Notes under the pieces: generated by a model
The model's database searches: none
The model's input: only the letters and a program-made list of their open reading frames with translations
Told to the model about the DNA's origin: nothing
Source of the DNA: Phocoena phocoena
Lineage: Eukaryota > Chordata > Mammalia > Artiodactyla > Phocoenidae
Assembly (NCBI RefSeq): GCF_963924675.1
Contig: NC_089221.1
Location: 140,534,263-140,598,262, forward strand
Length of the DNA stretch: 64,000 nt
Direction: 5' to 3'
In this document: one piece after another, positions 11,328-23,259 of the stretch
How the letters are laid out: each line of letters starts with the position of its first letter
How positions within the stretch are numbered: the stretch's first letter is position 1
Made by a program: the position numbers and the translations under genes

Positions 11328-11790
11328 CTGCTGGGGCTGCCATAACCAAGTACCACAAATGGGTGACTTAAATACTTGTAGTTTATTGTCTCACAGTTCT
11401 GGAGGCTAGAAGCCTGAGATCAAAGTGTCAGCAGGGGTGGTTCCTTCTCAGGGCTAGGAGGAAGCATTCCATGCCTTTCTCCTAGCTTCTGGTAGTTTGC
11501 TGACAATGAGGCATTCCTTGGCTTCTGCTGCATCACTCAGATCTCTGTCTTCATCTTCACGTGGCATTCTCTTTGGGGGCCTGTCTCTTCACATGGTGTT
11601 CTTTTAATATGGATACCAGGCATATTGGATTAGGGACCCACCCTATTCCAGAATGACCTTGTATTAACTAATTACATCTGCCACAACTCTAGTTCAAATA
11701 AGGTCACCTTGTGAGGTACTGTGGGTGAGGACTTTAACATGCAAACTTTGGTGGGACACAATTCAAACTGGGCCCTTTTAGACATAAAAA
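11328..11790 (-). mobile_element. MaLR (MLT1-type) solo LTR
   Basis: Starts 'tgtattagtctgctggggctgccataac' and continues through 'tctcacagttctggaggctagaagcctgagatcaaagtgtc', 'ttggattagggacccacccta', 'caaataaggtcaccttgtgaggtactgtgg' and 'ggtgggacacaattcaaactggg'. This is a complete antisense MLT1-type LTR. No retroviral coding sequence is linked to it. Confidence 0.88.
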
Positions 11791-12004
11791 AGCATTTCTG
11801 TATTTTTCAGTGTACAAACAGGAGGAACTGATTAGCATTTCTCCCAATTGCTGCAGCCATTGGAAAGGTACACATATTACCCTGACAAGAAGAATAGAAG
11901 AATATGTATTGGGAGGGAAGGGAAGGAGCCAGGCTCCTTCTATAGCCTAGACAGTATTAGATTCTTTGTCCAAGTTACTTCCTTTAAAGTAATTTGATTC
12001 TCAT

Positions 12005-12158
12005 TAAAACATGTTTATTAGGTCATCTCCATTTTGCAGATGTAGAAACTGAGGCTCAGAAACATGGAATCACCACCCACAATTTGGAGCCAGAAAAGGG
12101 TAGAGCTGGGATTTGACAGCTGATAGGTTGGGTGCCAGAAAACATGCTCTTTCCCTTC
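12005..12158 (-). repeat. MIR SINE relic
   Basis: Antisense MIR core: 'ccattttgcagatgtagaaactgaggctcagaaac', then 'gtagagctgggatttgacagctgataggttggg'. A CHR SINE inserted at its edge at 12172. Confidence 0.72.
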
Positions 12159-12171
12159 TAGTCTGATATCC

Positions 12172-12330
12172 AGCTTCCCTGGTGGCACAGTGGTTGAGAG
12201 TCCGCCTGCCGATGCAGGGGACATGGGTTCGTGCCCCGGATTGGGAAGATCCCACATGCCGCGGAGCGGCTGGGCCCGTGAGCCATGGCTGCTGAGCCTG
12301 CGCGTCCGGAGCCAAAAACAAAGACCTTGT
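12172..12330 (+). mobile_element. CHR short-form SINE lacking its 3' end
   Basis: Starts AGCTTCCCTGGTGGCACAG and runs to 'gcgcgtccggagcc', then switches directly to an A-rich tail, missing about 60 bp of the usual 3' body. A perfect 13-bp target duplication TAGTCTGATATCC (12159-12171, 12331-12343) shows that it inserted in this short form rather than being deleted afterwards. Confidence 0.95.
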
Positions 12331-12343
12331 TAGTCTGATATCC

Positions 12344-13729
12344 TCCCAAGAAAACTGTGATGATGAATGTAAGATTGTGGAAGCCAAAGATCCTAGAACA
12401 CCTTTCCTATAAAAACTGTCTATCCCCAGGTGGAATAACCTTAGCAGTTACTTTCTTAGTCATTTTTTAAAACTTTATAATGGGAGCAGATATCCCAATG
12501 TTCTCTCAGTCTTGCAAAGGTCATTTTATAGGCTAATATTGGAAACTCATGAATCTACATTTCCATTAAAAAAATTTATAACTGTCTACATTTTCTTACC
12601 CCACTCATCAGCTTGTAGACCACTATGGGAAAGAGCTGTGTCCACGATGGAATCATCAGGAGAGACTCTCATGGTGGTTCACACGGAAACTTGGAGCGCT
12701 GCAAATTTGACTTTCTTCTGTCTGGCATTCAACATACTCAATATCTCCCCCATTCCCCTTTCTTCTTCTCTATTCTTGTCCCACCACATCCATGTCATGA
12801 AAATGGCTACTGAAATAAAGTAGTTTAATTTGTGAAATCACAGTATGGTTCTCTCTGCTCATTCCAGTTTGCCCAGATTAGCCCAGGCAGATGGCTGTGG
12901 AGTTTCATGGCTGGTGAGAAAAGGGGCCCTTTCCAGAGCTGAAGAACAAGTGTGGGAGAAATGTTATGGATGCCAAAAAGCTGTGTGCTTGAGTTTTTGG
13001 GCGAGTGAAAGCAGGGCTGTGCATCAGGACGACTCTGCCTTCTGAACAGAGGGCTTTCTGAGAGCTAGAAGCAGCTGGTTCTGGAGAAAAGATGGCTTGC
13101 AAAGAATCAGAGGCATTATGAGTCTTAAATTATTTAAGTTCCTCCTGTGGCAGCAGACTGTAATTGCTTCCTATTTCTGTAAATATTAGCAGCTGTGAGC
13201 CTCTAGTAAGGAGCTAAAACAGTGCTCACTGTATCTGGAATATTGTTAAATACCTGACCTTGGGCTGTCAAAGCACACTCATTACCCACACTCGCCCTTA
13301 TGCTGGGAGCTGTCGACACTCTGAACTGGTACATTATTTTCAGCCTAGTCTGTAATAGCCTCGATAGATGGAGAATTGGCAAAGGGAATTGCAAGTCACC
13401 AAGTAGCAATGTCATGATCCATTTCCTTGGGGGAGGTCACCTCTGTGCCCGCTGCCTTTTAGTTGTTTTCACACCTGTGACTCCACCTATAGCTGTCGTG
13501 GCGAATCCTTTATCAAACTGGCAAAAACTTGAAATAGGACTAATTGGCATACCAGCTCTTACCTCTTTAGTCTCACTTGATCTCTCTGCCTTATGTTCAG
13601 TGATTTAGTCCTACTGAATTTTTTTTTTTTGAGCCTTCAGACTCATTGTATTCTCATTTGTCTTTTGCATCTGGCCTGTCCTGAGTCTTCTATCTGGAAC
13701 TCTGCTTGTTCCGTAGCATCTCTATGCTG
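12344..13729. other. Unique sequence; possible conserved non-coding DNA
   Basis: No repeat or exon is recognised. 13090-13430 has mixed composition with elements such as GACTGTAATTGCTTCC and a long non-repetitive run, looking like conserved non-coding DNA (inference). A T10 run lies near 13620. Confidence 0.35.
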
Positions 13730-14025
13730 ACTTCTACTTATTCTGTTGATGACGCCTGCTCTTTGGAAGTCTTCCCTGACCCTCTGTATGTGGGCCAGTT
13801 AGGTCTTCTTTATTATCTCATGGGTGTGTAGGCACATTCCCTGAAGAGCACACGTCACGTTGGGACTGTAATAACCTACTTAGTGGTCTTCATCTGCCAC
13901 TGTATAGTGAACTCTTTGAGGTTAAGAAAAGTGTCAGTCCTATTTGTAGTTTTAGTTGCAGGGTCCGTGTGGAACCTGGAGAATAGAAAGGGATTGACGA
14001 GGGTTTGTTGAGTGGAATTCATACT
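13730..14025 (+). repeat. L2 LINE 3'-end relic
   Basis: Sense L2 order: 'ttggaagtcttccctgaccctctg', 'tcatctgccactgtatagtgaactctttgaggttaagaaaag' and 'gggtttgttgagtggaattcat'. Degraded. Confidence 0.6.
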
Positions 14026-14772
14026 TCTACATCTAGCATTGTTGGGATATAATACCTGTGGGCTTAGTCTTCAGTAGAGCTGCCAAGGCAATCTGTGTAT
14101 GTGGCAGAATCTCATCGATGTCTCCAGATAGCCACTTCCCTTCTTCCTTGTTAACACATTTCTTTGGGATGGTATGAGCCCAGGTCCCATAAGGAAATCA
14201 TCATTGGCCTAACCCAGTTATCACAATTCATTCCTTTATGCCAGTGATTGGTCAAAGGGTGGGCACGTGATCCACTTCTGGCTAATGAGGCATAAGGGGA
14301 AGTGTGTTGCAGGTTTGGGGAATGATTTTGCTTTTTATTAATAGAGTGGTGTGAGAAGGAAGCCATTTGTATCCTTCTCCCTTCTTTTCTACTATGGATG
14401 CTTTCATAGAAGATAAGAAGAAATGCTACAACTATTTGTCAACCATGAGGAAATAGGCCTCCACATGAGGATGGGCAAGTGCAAGGTTCCTAGGTCCTTG
14501 GTGATGCTGTTGAGTCATCAACATCAACCTTGGGACAATTTACCTCTGAATTTTTGTAAAGTAAACGATAAAACATTCTTCTGATTTAAACAGCGTTTTG
14601 CTAGATGTTGTGTTACCTTTGGCTAAAATTGTTCTAACTGTAATAGACACTAGGAAAAGGAAGGTGTGTGCATAGATTTTGTGCTCATTTCAAAAACTAA
14701 AGTGCCTATGCCACATAGTGAGAGAAGACAGCATAGAAAATATATTGGGCTTGGGGTTAAGACATCTTAGTT
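14026..14772. other. Mostly unrecognised; possible old LTR
   Basis: 'agtgattggtcaaagggtgggcacgtgatccacttctggctaatgagg' near 14240-14290 resembles a phrase common to ancient mammalian LTRs, but I cannot name a family. The rest is unrecognised. Confidence 0.25.
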
Positions 14773-14788
14773 CACCTGAATCTTTCTT

Positions 14789-14991
14789 TTTTTTTTGTGG
14801 TACGCGGGCCTCCCACTGTTGTGGCCTCTCCCGTTGCGGAGCACAGGCTCCGGACGCGCAGGCCCAGTGGCCATGGCTCGCGGGCCTAGCCGCTCGCTCC
14901 GCGGCATGTGGGATCTTTCCGGACCGGGGCACGAACCTGTGTCCCCTGCATCAGCAGGCGGACTCTCAACCACTGCGCCACGAGGGAAGCC
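14789..14991 (-). mobile_element. CHR short-form SINE
   Basis: Reverse-oriented, about 200 bp. A short poly-T lies at the left, then GTGGTACGCGGGCCTCCCAC and a tRNA-Glu-like head at the right. A perfect 16-bp target duplication CACCTGAATCTTTCTT lies at 14773-14788 and 14992-15007. A 4-base CGCT duplication is seen at the usual 'gccgctccgcgg' site. Confidence 0.97.
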
Positions 14992-15007
14992 CACCTGAAT
15001 CTTTCTT

Positions 15008-16034
15008 GTATAATTTTGCACAAGTCACTTATCTCTCTTATTTTCTAGTCAGGCAATCATTGATTCAACAACAACAAAAATAAATATTTGTTTGACAACT
15101 GTGTGTTATATGCTGTCTTAAGTATTTTTTAAGGAAAACTGAGTTGAACTAGATGACTTTTTTATTTGTAAAAATCTGATTCACCTTTTATTTTTATGTC
15201 TTTGAAAAGAGTCTGAGGAACGACGAGTCTATAAAAATCCTGTACAACTTCCTTCCAAAATCTGCCTTGATTCCAATCATGTTTACCTTTGGCATTTCTT
15301 CTCATCCAAATTTCTTGCAGATCCTTATCTGAGAGATTTTTTTTTTTTTTTAAACACAACAAAACCCACAAAGCATCTGTCTCTGGCAAGCGTGCTCATG
15401 AGTCACATCTCCTCCTCTGCAAAGTGAAACCTCGTGAAACCAGCTGATTAAAAGGAGTACGTAAAGAGGAGGCAGTCTGTTAAATTTATTTTCAGTCCAG
15501 CGTTCTAATTTCCATTCCATGTGCACTTATTTATTCAGGTACCAGGTCTTGGCAGGTACAATCTATTTAGGTAACCCTGCCCTGACTCACCTCTCAAATT
15601 TCCTGGCTGGAGAAAAAAGCTATTGAGCTGTCATCAGGGATAATATAGCCACTGCTGACCAGGCTCAGTGGATGATTTCAAACTGGTTCATCATGGTCCC
15701 ACCTTGATTAGGATAGAGCTCTTGATTCAAACTACCATGATCCTGCAAGTTTTCTATCTGTAGTAACCACCGGTCTGGGTAGTGGTGGTGGGGGGCAGTC
15801 GGTTGTGCCAGGATGTTAGATGGGGGAATCATCCATGCTTGATGGGAAGCACTGGGCAATGTTGAGAGGAGGGATAAGCATAACTCCACATGGAACAGAG
15901 GATGGTGGAGAACCAATTAGTGGTTGTATGTTTTAGTATATTGGTTTGGCTGCTGAGTGTAAGCGGTCAGGTTTATATGGTAGGTCCGTGGCATCGGGAC
16001 TCAGCACCTTCTGTGTTGCTGCTCTTCCATGCTT
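15008..16034. other. Unique sequence, nothing firm
   Basis: No repeat or exon is recognised. A 14-T run lies near 15338. 15420-15560 is mixed in composition and might be conserved non-coding DNA, unproven. Confidence 0.35.
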
Positions 16035-16049
16035 AGCCTGTGCTTTCTT

Positions 16050-16259
16050 TTTTTTTTTTTTTTTTTTGCAGTACGCAGGCCTCTCGCTGCTGTGGCCTCT
16101 CCCGTTGTGAAGCACAGGCTCCGGACGCGCAGGCTCAGCGGCCATGGCTCATGGGCCCAGCTGCTCCGAGGCATGTGGGATCTTCCCGGAACGGGGCACG
16201 AACCCGCGTCCCCTGCATAGGCAGGCGGACTCCCAACCGCTGCGCCACCAGGGAAGCCC
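16050..16259 (-). mobile_element. CHR short-form SINE
   Basis: Reverse-oriented copy with poly-T at the left and the head at the right. A perfect 15-bp target duplication AGCCTGTGCTTTCTT flanks it at 16035-16049 and 16260-16274. Confidence 0.97.
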
Positions 16260-16274
16260 AGCCTGTGCTTTCTT

Positions 16275-16874
16275 ACTCTTGGTTCATGATAGGTGCTTTA
16301 ATTCCTACCACTATGTGTGAATTCCAGCAAATAAGAAGAAACAAAGAACAACAGAATTGCATATGCCTTATTTTTTAAGGCATAAGTAACTTCTGCTTGC
16401 ATCTCCTATTGGCTAGTACCTGGTCACGTGCCACATCCAGCTTTAAGGAAGGCTGAGAAATGTAGTCTTTAACCTGGTAGCCGTACACATGATGTACCCA
16501 GTATCAGCCATACACATGATTATTATAGAAAAATAAATATGGGATAGAGACTAGAAATCTCAGGGTCCTTGAGGGATGGCAACATGAGTAGCATCTTTGT
16601 GGGCCTCAGCATCTATGCAGCTCTGAATTTTTTATGGAATGGTTCTGGCTGTAGCCAAGGCTCTAGTTTCCCTCTTATACTTTCTTCTTTATGTTCTTGT
16701 CTCTTCTCCCAACTTGCTTCTACCTTCTGGGAGTGGAAAAGCCTGTTTTATCACAGGATTTTCCTTTACTAGGCTTAGGTCAATGGCATTTTTTATGAGT
16801 TAAATAGTATTTGCACAATTGCTCTGTTTTTACAGACTGGAGAATAAGATTGACACCTAAACATATACCTTCAA
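16275..16874. other. Unique sequence, nothing recognised
   Basis: No repeat, exon or RNA gene is recognised. Confidence 0.4.
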
Positions 16875-16886
16875 AATATAATTCTT

Positions 16887-17428
16887 GGGCTTCCCTGCTG
16901 GTGCAGTGGTTAAGAATCCACCTGCCAGCCACATAGCACAGGGAGATCAGCTACGTGCTACCTAGAGGGGTGGGATAGGGAGGGTGGGAGGGAGACGCGA
17001 GAGGGAGGAGATATGGGGATATATGTATATGTATAGCTGATTCACTTTGTTATAAAGCAGAAACTAACATACCATTGTAAAGCAATTATACTCCACTAAA
17101 GATGTTAAAAAGAAAAAAAAAATCCACCGACCAATGCAGGGGACACAGGTTCGATCCCTGGTCGGGGAAGATCCCACATGCTGCGGAGCAGCTAAGCCCG
17201 TGCGTCACAACTACTGAGCCTGTGCTCTAGAGTCCGCAAGCCACAACTACTGATCCCATGCGCCTAGAGCGGGTGCTCCACAACAAGAGAAGCCACTGCG
17301 ATGAGAAGCCCGCGCACCACAACGAAGAGTAGCCCCCACTTGCCGCAACTAGAGAAAGCCCACACGCAGCAACGAAGACCCAACGCAGCCATAAATAAAT
17401 AAATAAGAAAGAAAGAAAGAAAAACCAG
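16887..17428 (+). mobile_element. CHR long-form SINE split by an L1
   Basis: The head is at 16887-16927 and the rest at 17121-17428, with an L1 3' fragment between. The outer target duplication AATATAATTCTT (16875-16886, 17429-17440) belongs to the SINE. Its tail ends in an AAAT/GAAA microsatellite. Confidence 0.95.
16928..17120 (+). mobile_element. L1 3'-end fragment nested in a SINE
   Basis: Sense-oriented L1 3'UTR end (ACAGGGAGATCAGC, GAAACTAACATACCATTG), ending in an A-rich tail at 17107-17120. It interrupts the SINE inside its tRNA-like head. The target site AATCCACCTGCCA at 16915-16927 is repeated as AATCCACCGACCA at 17121-17133, 11 of 13 bases matching. Confidence 0.93.
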
Positions 17429-17440
17429 AATATAATTCTT

Positions 17441-18681
17441 CCCCATCTTTTCCCCAGATGCACAGCAGAGCCCTTGCCTCTAAAGGAGAGAGCAGATCCC
17501 CAATCCCAGCTGGGAGTGCATGAAACAGAGACATTTAGAGGCAGCTTTTTTGCCTCATGAGAACGTGTTCTCTAGAGATGCTTGCACCTTGTTAAGGAAA
17601 TCCAACCAAACTAATTTTGGTCTCTGTTTAAGATTTATAAAAGACAGCAGCAGGTAACTTGCTCATTTCATATTCTCCAGGCACTTCTACTCTACCTGAA
17701 GTCTAAGGAGAAATGACATATTATGTTTCCTGACAACCTGATCTAGGGATATTCCTCTAAAGAACAATTCTTGACTTGTACTTTATTTTGTCCTTTTAAA
17801 AGATACACTACTGGGGAGTTTAAAAGTTGTCCTATTTCATGCTTGAGGGATTTAGGTTCTTTCTGTCCATTATCTTGGCCATGAATTGGTGACATGTGCT
17901 CATTTCCCAGTGAAACTGCAACATATCCTTATAAAATTCTATGAGAAGAGAGATCTATGCTTTGGTTTCTACAATGAGTGAAGGGAAATTCTGAGTAGTC
18001 CTCCTATAGTGTTGTATATATAACTAATAGTTTAAAAAGTGAATAGTTTATTTTGGTGGCTTGTGGTTATTTAGGGGAAATAAGCCACTAATGGGATTTT
18101 ATTTTCTTATCACGTGGTGAAATCACAAGACTTTTTCTTGTAGAAACATGAGGGGAACCAGGAATAAGTTGATGTTAGGTGGGAAATGAACAGTGAGAGA
18201 ACACCTGGGTCCCATCCCCTAACAGTGTTGTCTGGTTTTTAGTTCTGGGCAGGTGAGGACATGCCATCTTTGTACCCAGTATCAGCATCCTATCTTCTAA
18301 AGACGCACCAGGCTCCTGATCTCTACCATCCTCTCCCACATAGACAAAGCTTGTGTCCTATGTCTCACATCTTCAGAGGTCAATTCTCTGCTAGGTGAAG
18401 GGCTGATTGATCTAAGATGCTCTAATTGTGAGAACATCGGGCACTTAAGTAGCTAGGCCAAAGAGGTATTTTAGGGCAGATTTTTTTTGCATTCCTTATA
18501 AGTCCATGCCTGTCTGACTTCAGAACCATGGATAAAATAACTCAAAAGTTAAATATTTCCATGTGAATGAAAAATGGAAAGAAACTTGAAGGGCACGTTC
18601 ATGAGCGTGTGAAAGTTCTTTACCTCTCCTTTTTGTCTGGTGTTATAAGACTATCTCTATCTATGAATCTGCATATCTACC
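17441..18681. other. Unique sequence, nothing recognised
   Basis: No repeat, exon or RNA gene is recognised. Confidence 0.4.
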
Positions 18682-18721
18682 TACCATCTACCTATCTATC
18701 TATCTATCTATCTATCTATCT
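18682..18721. repeat. (CTAT)n microsatellite
   Basis: About nine tetranucleotide units, with degenerate units to the left from 18654. Confidence 0.97.
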
Positions 18722-18929
18722 GGAGGATTCTCTATGTAAGTGTGCTGCCTAAAAACTTGCTTTTTACTATTTAAATAAAGGGTGTAGAAAGGTTGAGGGG
18801 GTGGAGGAAGACATCTGACTACTAAAATGAGGTTGGTGTCAGAATAGATTTATTGATTCATTTTGTCCTTGTGAGACTAGTGATCTTTCGTAAAGTCAGA
18901 GCATTTTTGTAATAGAAATCTGAAGACCA

Positions 18930-19020
18930 TCTTGTCCTACTGCTTATTTTACACATGATGGAACTTTTGAGGTCCAGAGATAAGTGACTTGCCTAAGGCC
19001 ACACTAATAAATTGCTCTGT
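18930..19020 (-). repeat. MIR SINE relic
   Basis: 'ttttacacatgatggaacttttgaggtccagagataagtgacttgcctaaggccacactaat' is a degraded antisense MIR core. Confidence 0.6.
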
Positions 19021-19034
19021 TGCTTTACTTTTTA

Positions 19035-19440
19035 GAAAGTGAACTTTTTATTGAAAAATAACACACATTCAGAAGTACAGAAAATTTCCCAAAGGGACTA
19101 GATTTGTGTAACCAGCTTGTAGACTGAGCATGAATATTACCAAGCACTTCAAAAATCTCCTTTATGTCCCCTCCCCAGTCACTACCTTTCCTCCCACTCC
19201 CAAAGGTAAATACTATTCTATTTAAAACATAGCTTAATGTTGCCTGTTTTTGAATTTTATGTAAATTCAATCACACAGACTCTCTTATTTTTTTGGTTGA
19301 GCTCTTTCATTCAACATGATGTTTATGAAATTAATCCATTTTTCATGTTGCAATAGTCTGTCCATTTGTATTGCAATACTTTATTCCAGTGTGTGAATAT
19401 AACACACTTTATTTATTTTCCCATTGCTTTGTTTTTAATG
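19035..19440 (-). mobile_element. Ancient L1 3'-end relic
   Basis: Antisense old mammalian L1 3'UTR: 'ttattgaaaaataacacacattcagaagtacag', 'cccctccccagtcactacc', 'tgcctgtttttgaattttatgtaaattcaatcacac' and 'gaatataacacactttatttattttccc'. There is no coding remnant or visible target duplication. Confidence 0.75.
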
Positions 19441-20576
19441 ACTAGAGATTCCTAGTGTTGGTTTTCATGTCCATCTTAATTATTTTGCTTCTGGACAGGA
19501 GTGTTTTCTCAAAAATCAACCTACAAGGCAGTTGTCTGAGGTTGAACCTTTAAATACAGCAACCAGAAAGCAAAAATTTATACTACTACTGATTATTTGC
19601 TATAGTAATTCCTGTTTTTCTTTTGCCTGACTTTCTATACTATTGAGACACTAGTTGAACGAGAGTCAGATGATATTCCTGCCCTTCTTCTATATTCTGC
19701 ATTATGGCCATTTGCTGTTAAGAATTGATTTACAATTTGGGTTTTGAATGATGCATGTTGAAATGGTTTGTCTAGAGGAGGGACTTCCCTTGTTCATTTT
19801 CCCCAGCTCTTCAGGGAGAATCCAGATGGTTCTTGCATTTTAAGTGAATGAACAGTTGCCATCTTGCATAATCTAATTGTCTGAAACTGCCCACATGCTT
19901 ACCATCCTAAGGCATGCTGTCTGCCAAAGGTGTCAGGTTAACTTTCATATGGCTTTAAGAAAGAAGTTATTTTAGCCTGAAAGTACAGCATCAAAAAGCA
20001 TCACTCCTGAGTGGCTGAAACTGACAGATCTTCAACTCCTTTATTAAAAATGCAATTCACCAGGCTGAGGAAGAAAATCTAATTATTTAACCGTCAGCAG
20101 TTTTCCCCCTGGTAAAATAAACCTTAAGTGTTTACAATCAAGTTAGCTATATTTTAACCAATTTACTTATTTAAGCAAGTATTAAAAAAATCCATACCAT
20201 ATCTTGTAAGTTCTTCTAAACTCTTTTCGTTTCCATTGATTTTCATTAAAGAGGTAATTGGCAGTTGATCAGTAGGTATGATTCTAATGAGCTGGTTTGG
20301 ATGAACCTTCTGTGTGACAGAGCTCTGGGAAGAGGGAACCGAGAGATTTGCTGACACTCCAGTCTATCTGCAATGAATGCAAGCTGGCTAATAAATATTT
20401 AATGGGCAGTTGTTTGCAGTTTAATAGAATTAGATAGTTCTATTAGAATCCTGTTTGGAGACCTATAGGTATCATATATCACAGTTGAAGACATGGTTAA
20501 TAATTTAAGCTAAGTGACTAGTAATTAGAGAGACAGCCAGATTAAGCAGGAACTTTTGGTTTTAAGCCATTTGGGA

Positions 20577-20577
<1 letters not shown>
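19441..20577. other. Unique sequence; possible conserved non-coding DNA
   Basis: No repeat recognised. 19840-20560 is AT-rich but non-repetitive, with many homeodomain-type TAATTA/ATTAAT cores and segments such as GCTGGCTAATAAATATTTAA. It reads like a conserved developmental enhancer, but this is inference from composition alone. Confidence 0.35.
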
Positions 20578-20578
<1 letters not shown>

Positions 20579-20622
<44 letters not shown>

Positions 20623-20663
20623 CTGTCTGTGTCTGTGTGTGTGTGAGAAAGAGAAAGAGAGAT
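20579..20663. repeat. (TG)n with adjoining GA tract
   Basis: Imperfect TG run of about 65 nt with TCTG interruptions, followed by a GAGAAAGAGAAAGAGAGA purine stretch. Confidence 0.97.
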
Positions 20664-22160
20664 TGGAATTGGTAGGATTTTAGACTGTAAACCGTTATAA
20701 GGATTAGCTAATGCAGCTGGTCTGGACCAACCCCTAAATGTGATAACAAAGCATGAGACCCCTGGGGTTTATTTAATATCTCATCCTCTCAGTTAATGAG
20801 ATGGAAAATAGTTCACTGTTTATCTACAGTAGATTGAGCAGATGTTGCCAATTCCGTTTTATGGAATGTAATCTTGGTGAGATTGTCTTCTGTCCGTTAC
20901 CTTTTCATGGCCTTGATGTCTCCTGTACTCTTCTTGATTGGGGGTGGGGTTCAGATACCCTCTAGGCCATGGACTCGATGGAAAAACTTCCATGTTAGGA
21001 GTTAGTGGCCTTTTTACATTCTGAACATTCAGTCACCTCTTATAGGGCAAAGCTGGTTTGTTGACACAGAAAGGTTTGCAGACACCACAGGGCTTCTCAG
21101 ATGTGAAGACTCTTGACTCTAAGGACTTCTTCCCCAATAACTGTTTTTGAAATTGTCAAGTTTGTAATTTTATTTGATTTATTTCATTTACTTCTTTGAT
21201 TTTTCCCTATTCCATAAATGCATAATATATGAATTGGAACATTGGGTCTAAAAAGCCTAATATGATTTTTTATTTTGGTAAACAATTTCAATTTTCCAGA
21301 ATCATCAGGTAATTAGTATTCTCCTAAATTGTGATATCAGAAGAAAGCGGCTAATTTAGGAACATAAGGTGGTAGAGATTTAGTTAAAGGCAAAAAGCCA
21401 CTTTAGGCCTGTGGATTTGTTAGGATTTGCCTTTGTCTATAGCAGGAGCTGGACTTGTAATAGGCATAAATATATAAAGGCTTCTTTTTTTCTCATGCAA
21501 AAATGTCTGGAGGTATGTGACATTTGGTAGTAGATCAGTGGATCCAAGACATGAGGCCCAAAGTCTCTGTGGTTCTCTTGACTTTTTTCCTTATGTCCCA
21601 ACGTGGCTGCTGCCACTTTATTATGCTTGCATTCCAGGCAGGAACTGGCAAACAGGGATAGTGTTTCCCAGCAATTCCCAGGAGACATCTGCATAGCTGT
21701 CATTGGTTGTAAATGTGTCACATGGCTATCCTTAGTTGTGGGGGTCTCTGGAAATGTGGGTTTACATCTATCTAGGTGGGTTTGCAAGAGAGGAAGAAAA
21801 GGGAAAGGGAAAAGTATTGCATGAGCCAACCTACAGTATTTGCCATATTCTCCTGGGAAATTTCCTTATTTTGTGGTAAATACTGACTTAAATCTCTTCT
21901 ACAAAGTATAAGCCCTTTGAGATTTCTTTAGGCCCGACGTTCTAAATGCTAATGACAAAGGCTTGCACATGGCATATTGGAAGTTCTTGATGAACTATGC
22001 TATATTCTTGTGAGAAAGAAGTAGAAAAGAGAAGAATTAGGGAGAGAAGAGGAAGGCAGGGACCAAAGATGGTGTGAATATATGTGTATGACTAAAATAT
22101 ATATCATACTGCACCATTAGAATGTGCACCATTATCCTCAGTTATTCTCATTAAAGTTTA
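20664..22160. other. Unique sequence, nothing recognised
   Basis: No repeat, exon or RNA gene is recognised. The open frame at 21437-21829 (minus) has no recognised motif. Confidence 0.4.
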
Positions 22161-22164
22161 AAGT

Positions 22165-22312
22165 AGGGAAATTCCCTGGTGGTCCAGTGGTTAGGACTGC
22201 ACACTTTCACTGCCAAGGGCCTGCGTTCAATCCCTGGTTGGGGAGCTAAGATCCCGCAAGCTATGCGGTACGTGGCCAAAAATAAATACATAAAAATTTA
22301 AAAAGAAAAAAA
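22165..22312 (+). mobile_element. CHR-related tRNA-Glu SINE
   Basis: Sense-oriented short SINE. It begins AAATTCCCTGGTGGTCCAGTG, has a B-box-like GTTCAATCCC, then 'gctaagatcccgcaagctatgcggtacgtggcc' and an A-rich tail. Possible target duplication around 'aaagtttaa' on both sides. Confidence 0.88.
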
Positions 22313-23095
22313 AGTTTTAAGTTCAACTTTATTTTTATTTACCAAGAGGTTGCTATTACTGAGGTGTAATCAAGTAATATTTCCACTTGTTTTTCTTAGC
22401 CTTTTTTTCTTAATGTTTTAAAAATACATTCTTTCCTCTTAAAGTAATATGCTGTAATTGCAAACATTTTACAAAATACAGATGAGAAAAAAAGAAGACG
22501 CATTCAAAACCTCACTAACTAGAAACAACTTAGGTTGATAATTCTGTTATATGGTAAGATCTTATTTTGTGCAAATTTAAGCAAATGGTGAAGTGATATA
22601 ATGCAAATATTGATATTTCATTTAACGGAAAGATTTGAAATAGCATGAATTTATCAAATTAAAAATTATGCCCTATAAGGGTATCATTTCAAAGCTGTGT
22701 AGTCGTGGGAATTATAAGGGTGTTGAGGGGTGGGTACTGGAATCACTAGGTTGGCGATCTAAAAACCCCAGCAAGTTTTGTCAGAATGAGTCTTCAGTAG
22801 CTCCCCCTTTGCACTGAAGTGATCACCCTAGATAGACCTATTTTGAGCTGTGTTGTGAGTTGTGTTTATGTAGATAAATATAAGATTGTGCTCTACATTC
22901 TTTTTTATAAGTATCTTATTTTAATTGTTTGCTTGGTTTGTTATCCTATCTTATGCTCAGCAGATTTGTAGGGGCCAGTGAGGGAAATTTTCAGAAATGC
23001 TTGTTGTCATGAATAATCAAGCCAGGAACAACATAGGGTCTGCTATATGATTCATTCTCAGGGTTATTTTTTTTCTTTTGAGTAATATAAACAAG
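22313..23095. other. Unique AT-rich sequence
   Basis: No repeat is firmly recognised. An A-rich stretch near 22480-22500 could be part of an old LINE, unproven. Confidence 0.35.
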
Positions 23096-23099
23096 GTTC

Positions 23100-23235
23100 A
23101 GATTCAACTAATGTTTATTGAGCTCCAGTTATGTTCCAGGCATCACGCTAGGCACAATTACAAGCATTCATTCAGTTAGCACTCAGAATAATCCTGTGTG
23201 AAAATGGTCCTCTTATCTACTTGGCCCAACTTTTT
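23100..23235 (-). repeat. MIR or L2 3'-end relic
   Basis: 'atgtttattgagctccagttatgttccaggcatcacgctaggcacaattac' and 'cagaataatcctgtgtgaaaatgg' fit the antisense 3' end shared in pattern by MIR and L2. Confidence 0.55.
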
Positions 23236-23259
23236 TTTTTCTTGTCTCCCATAACTAAT

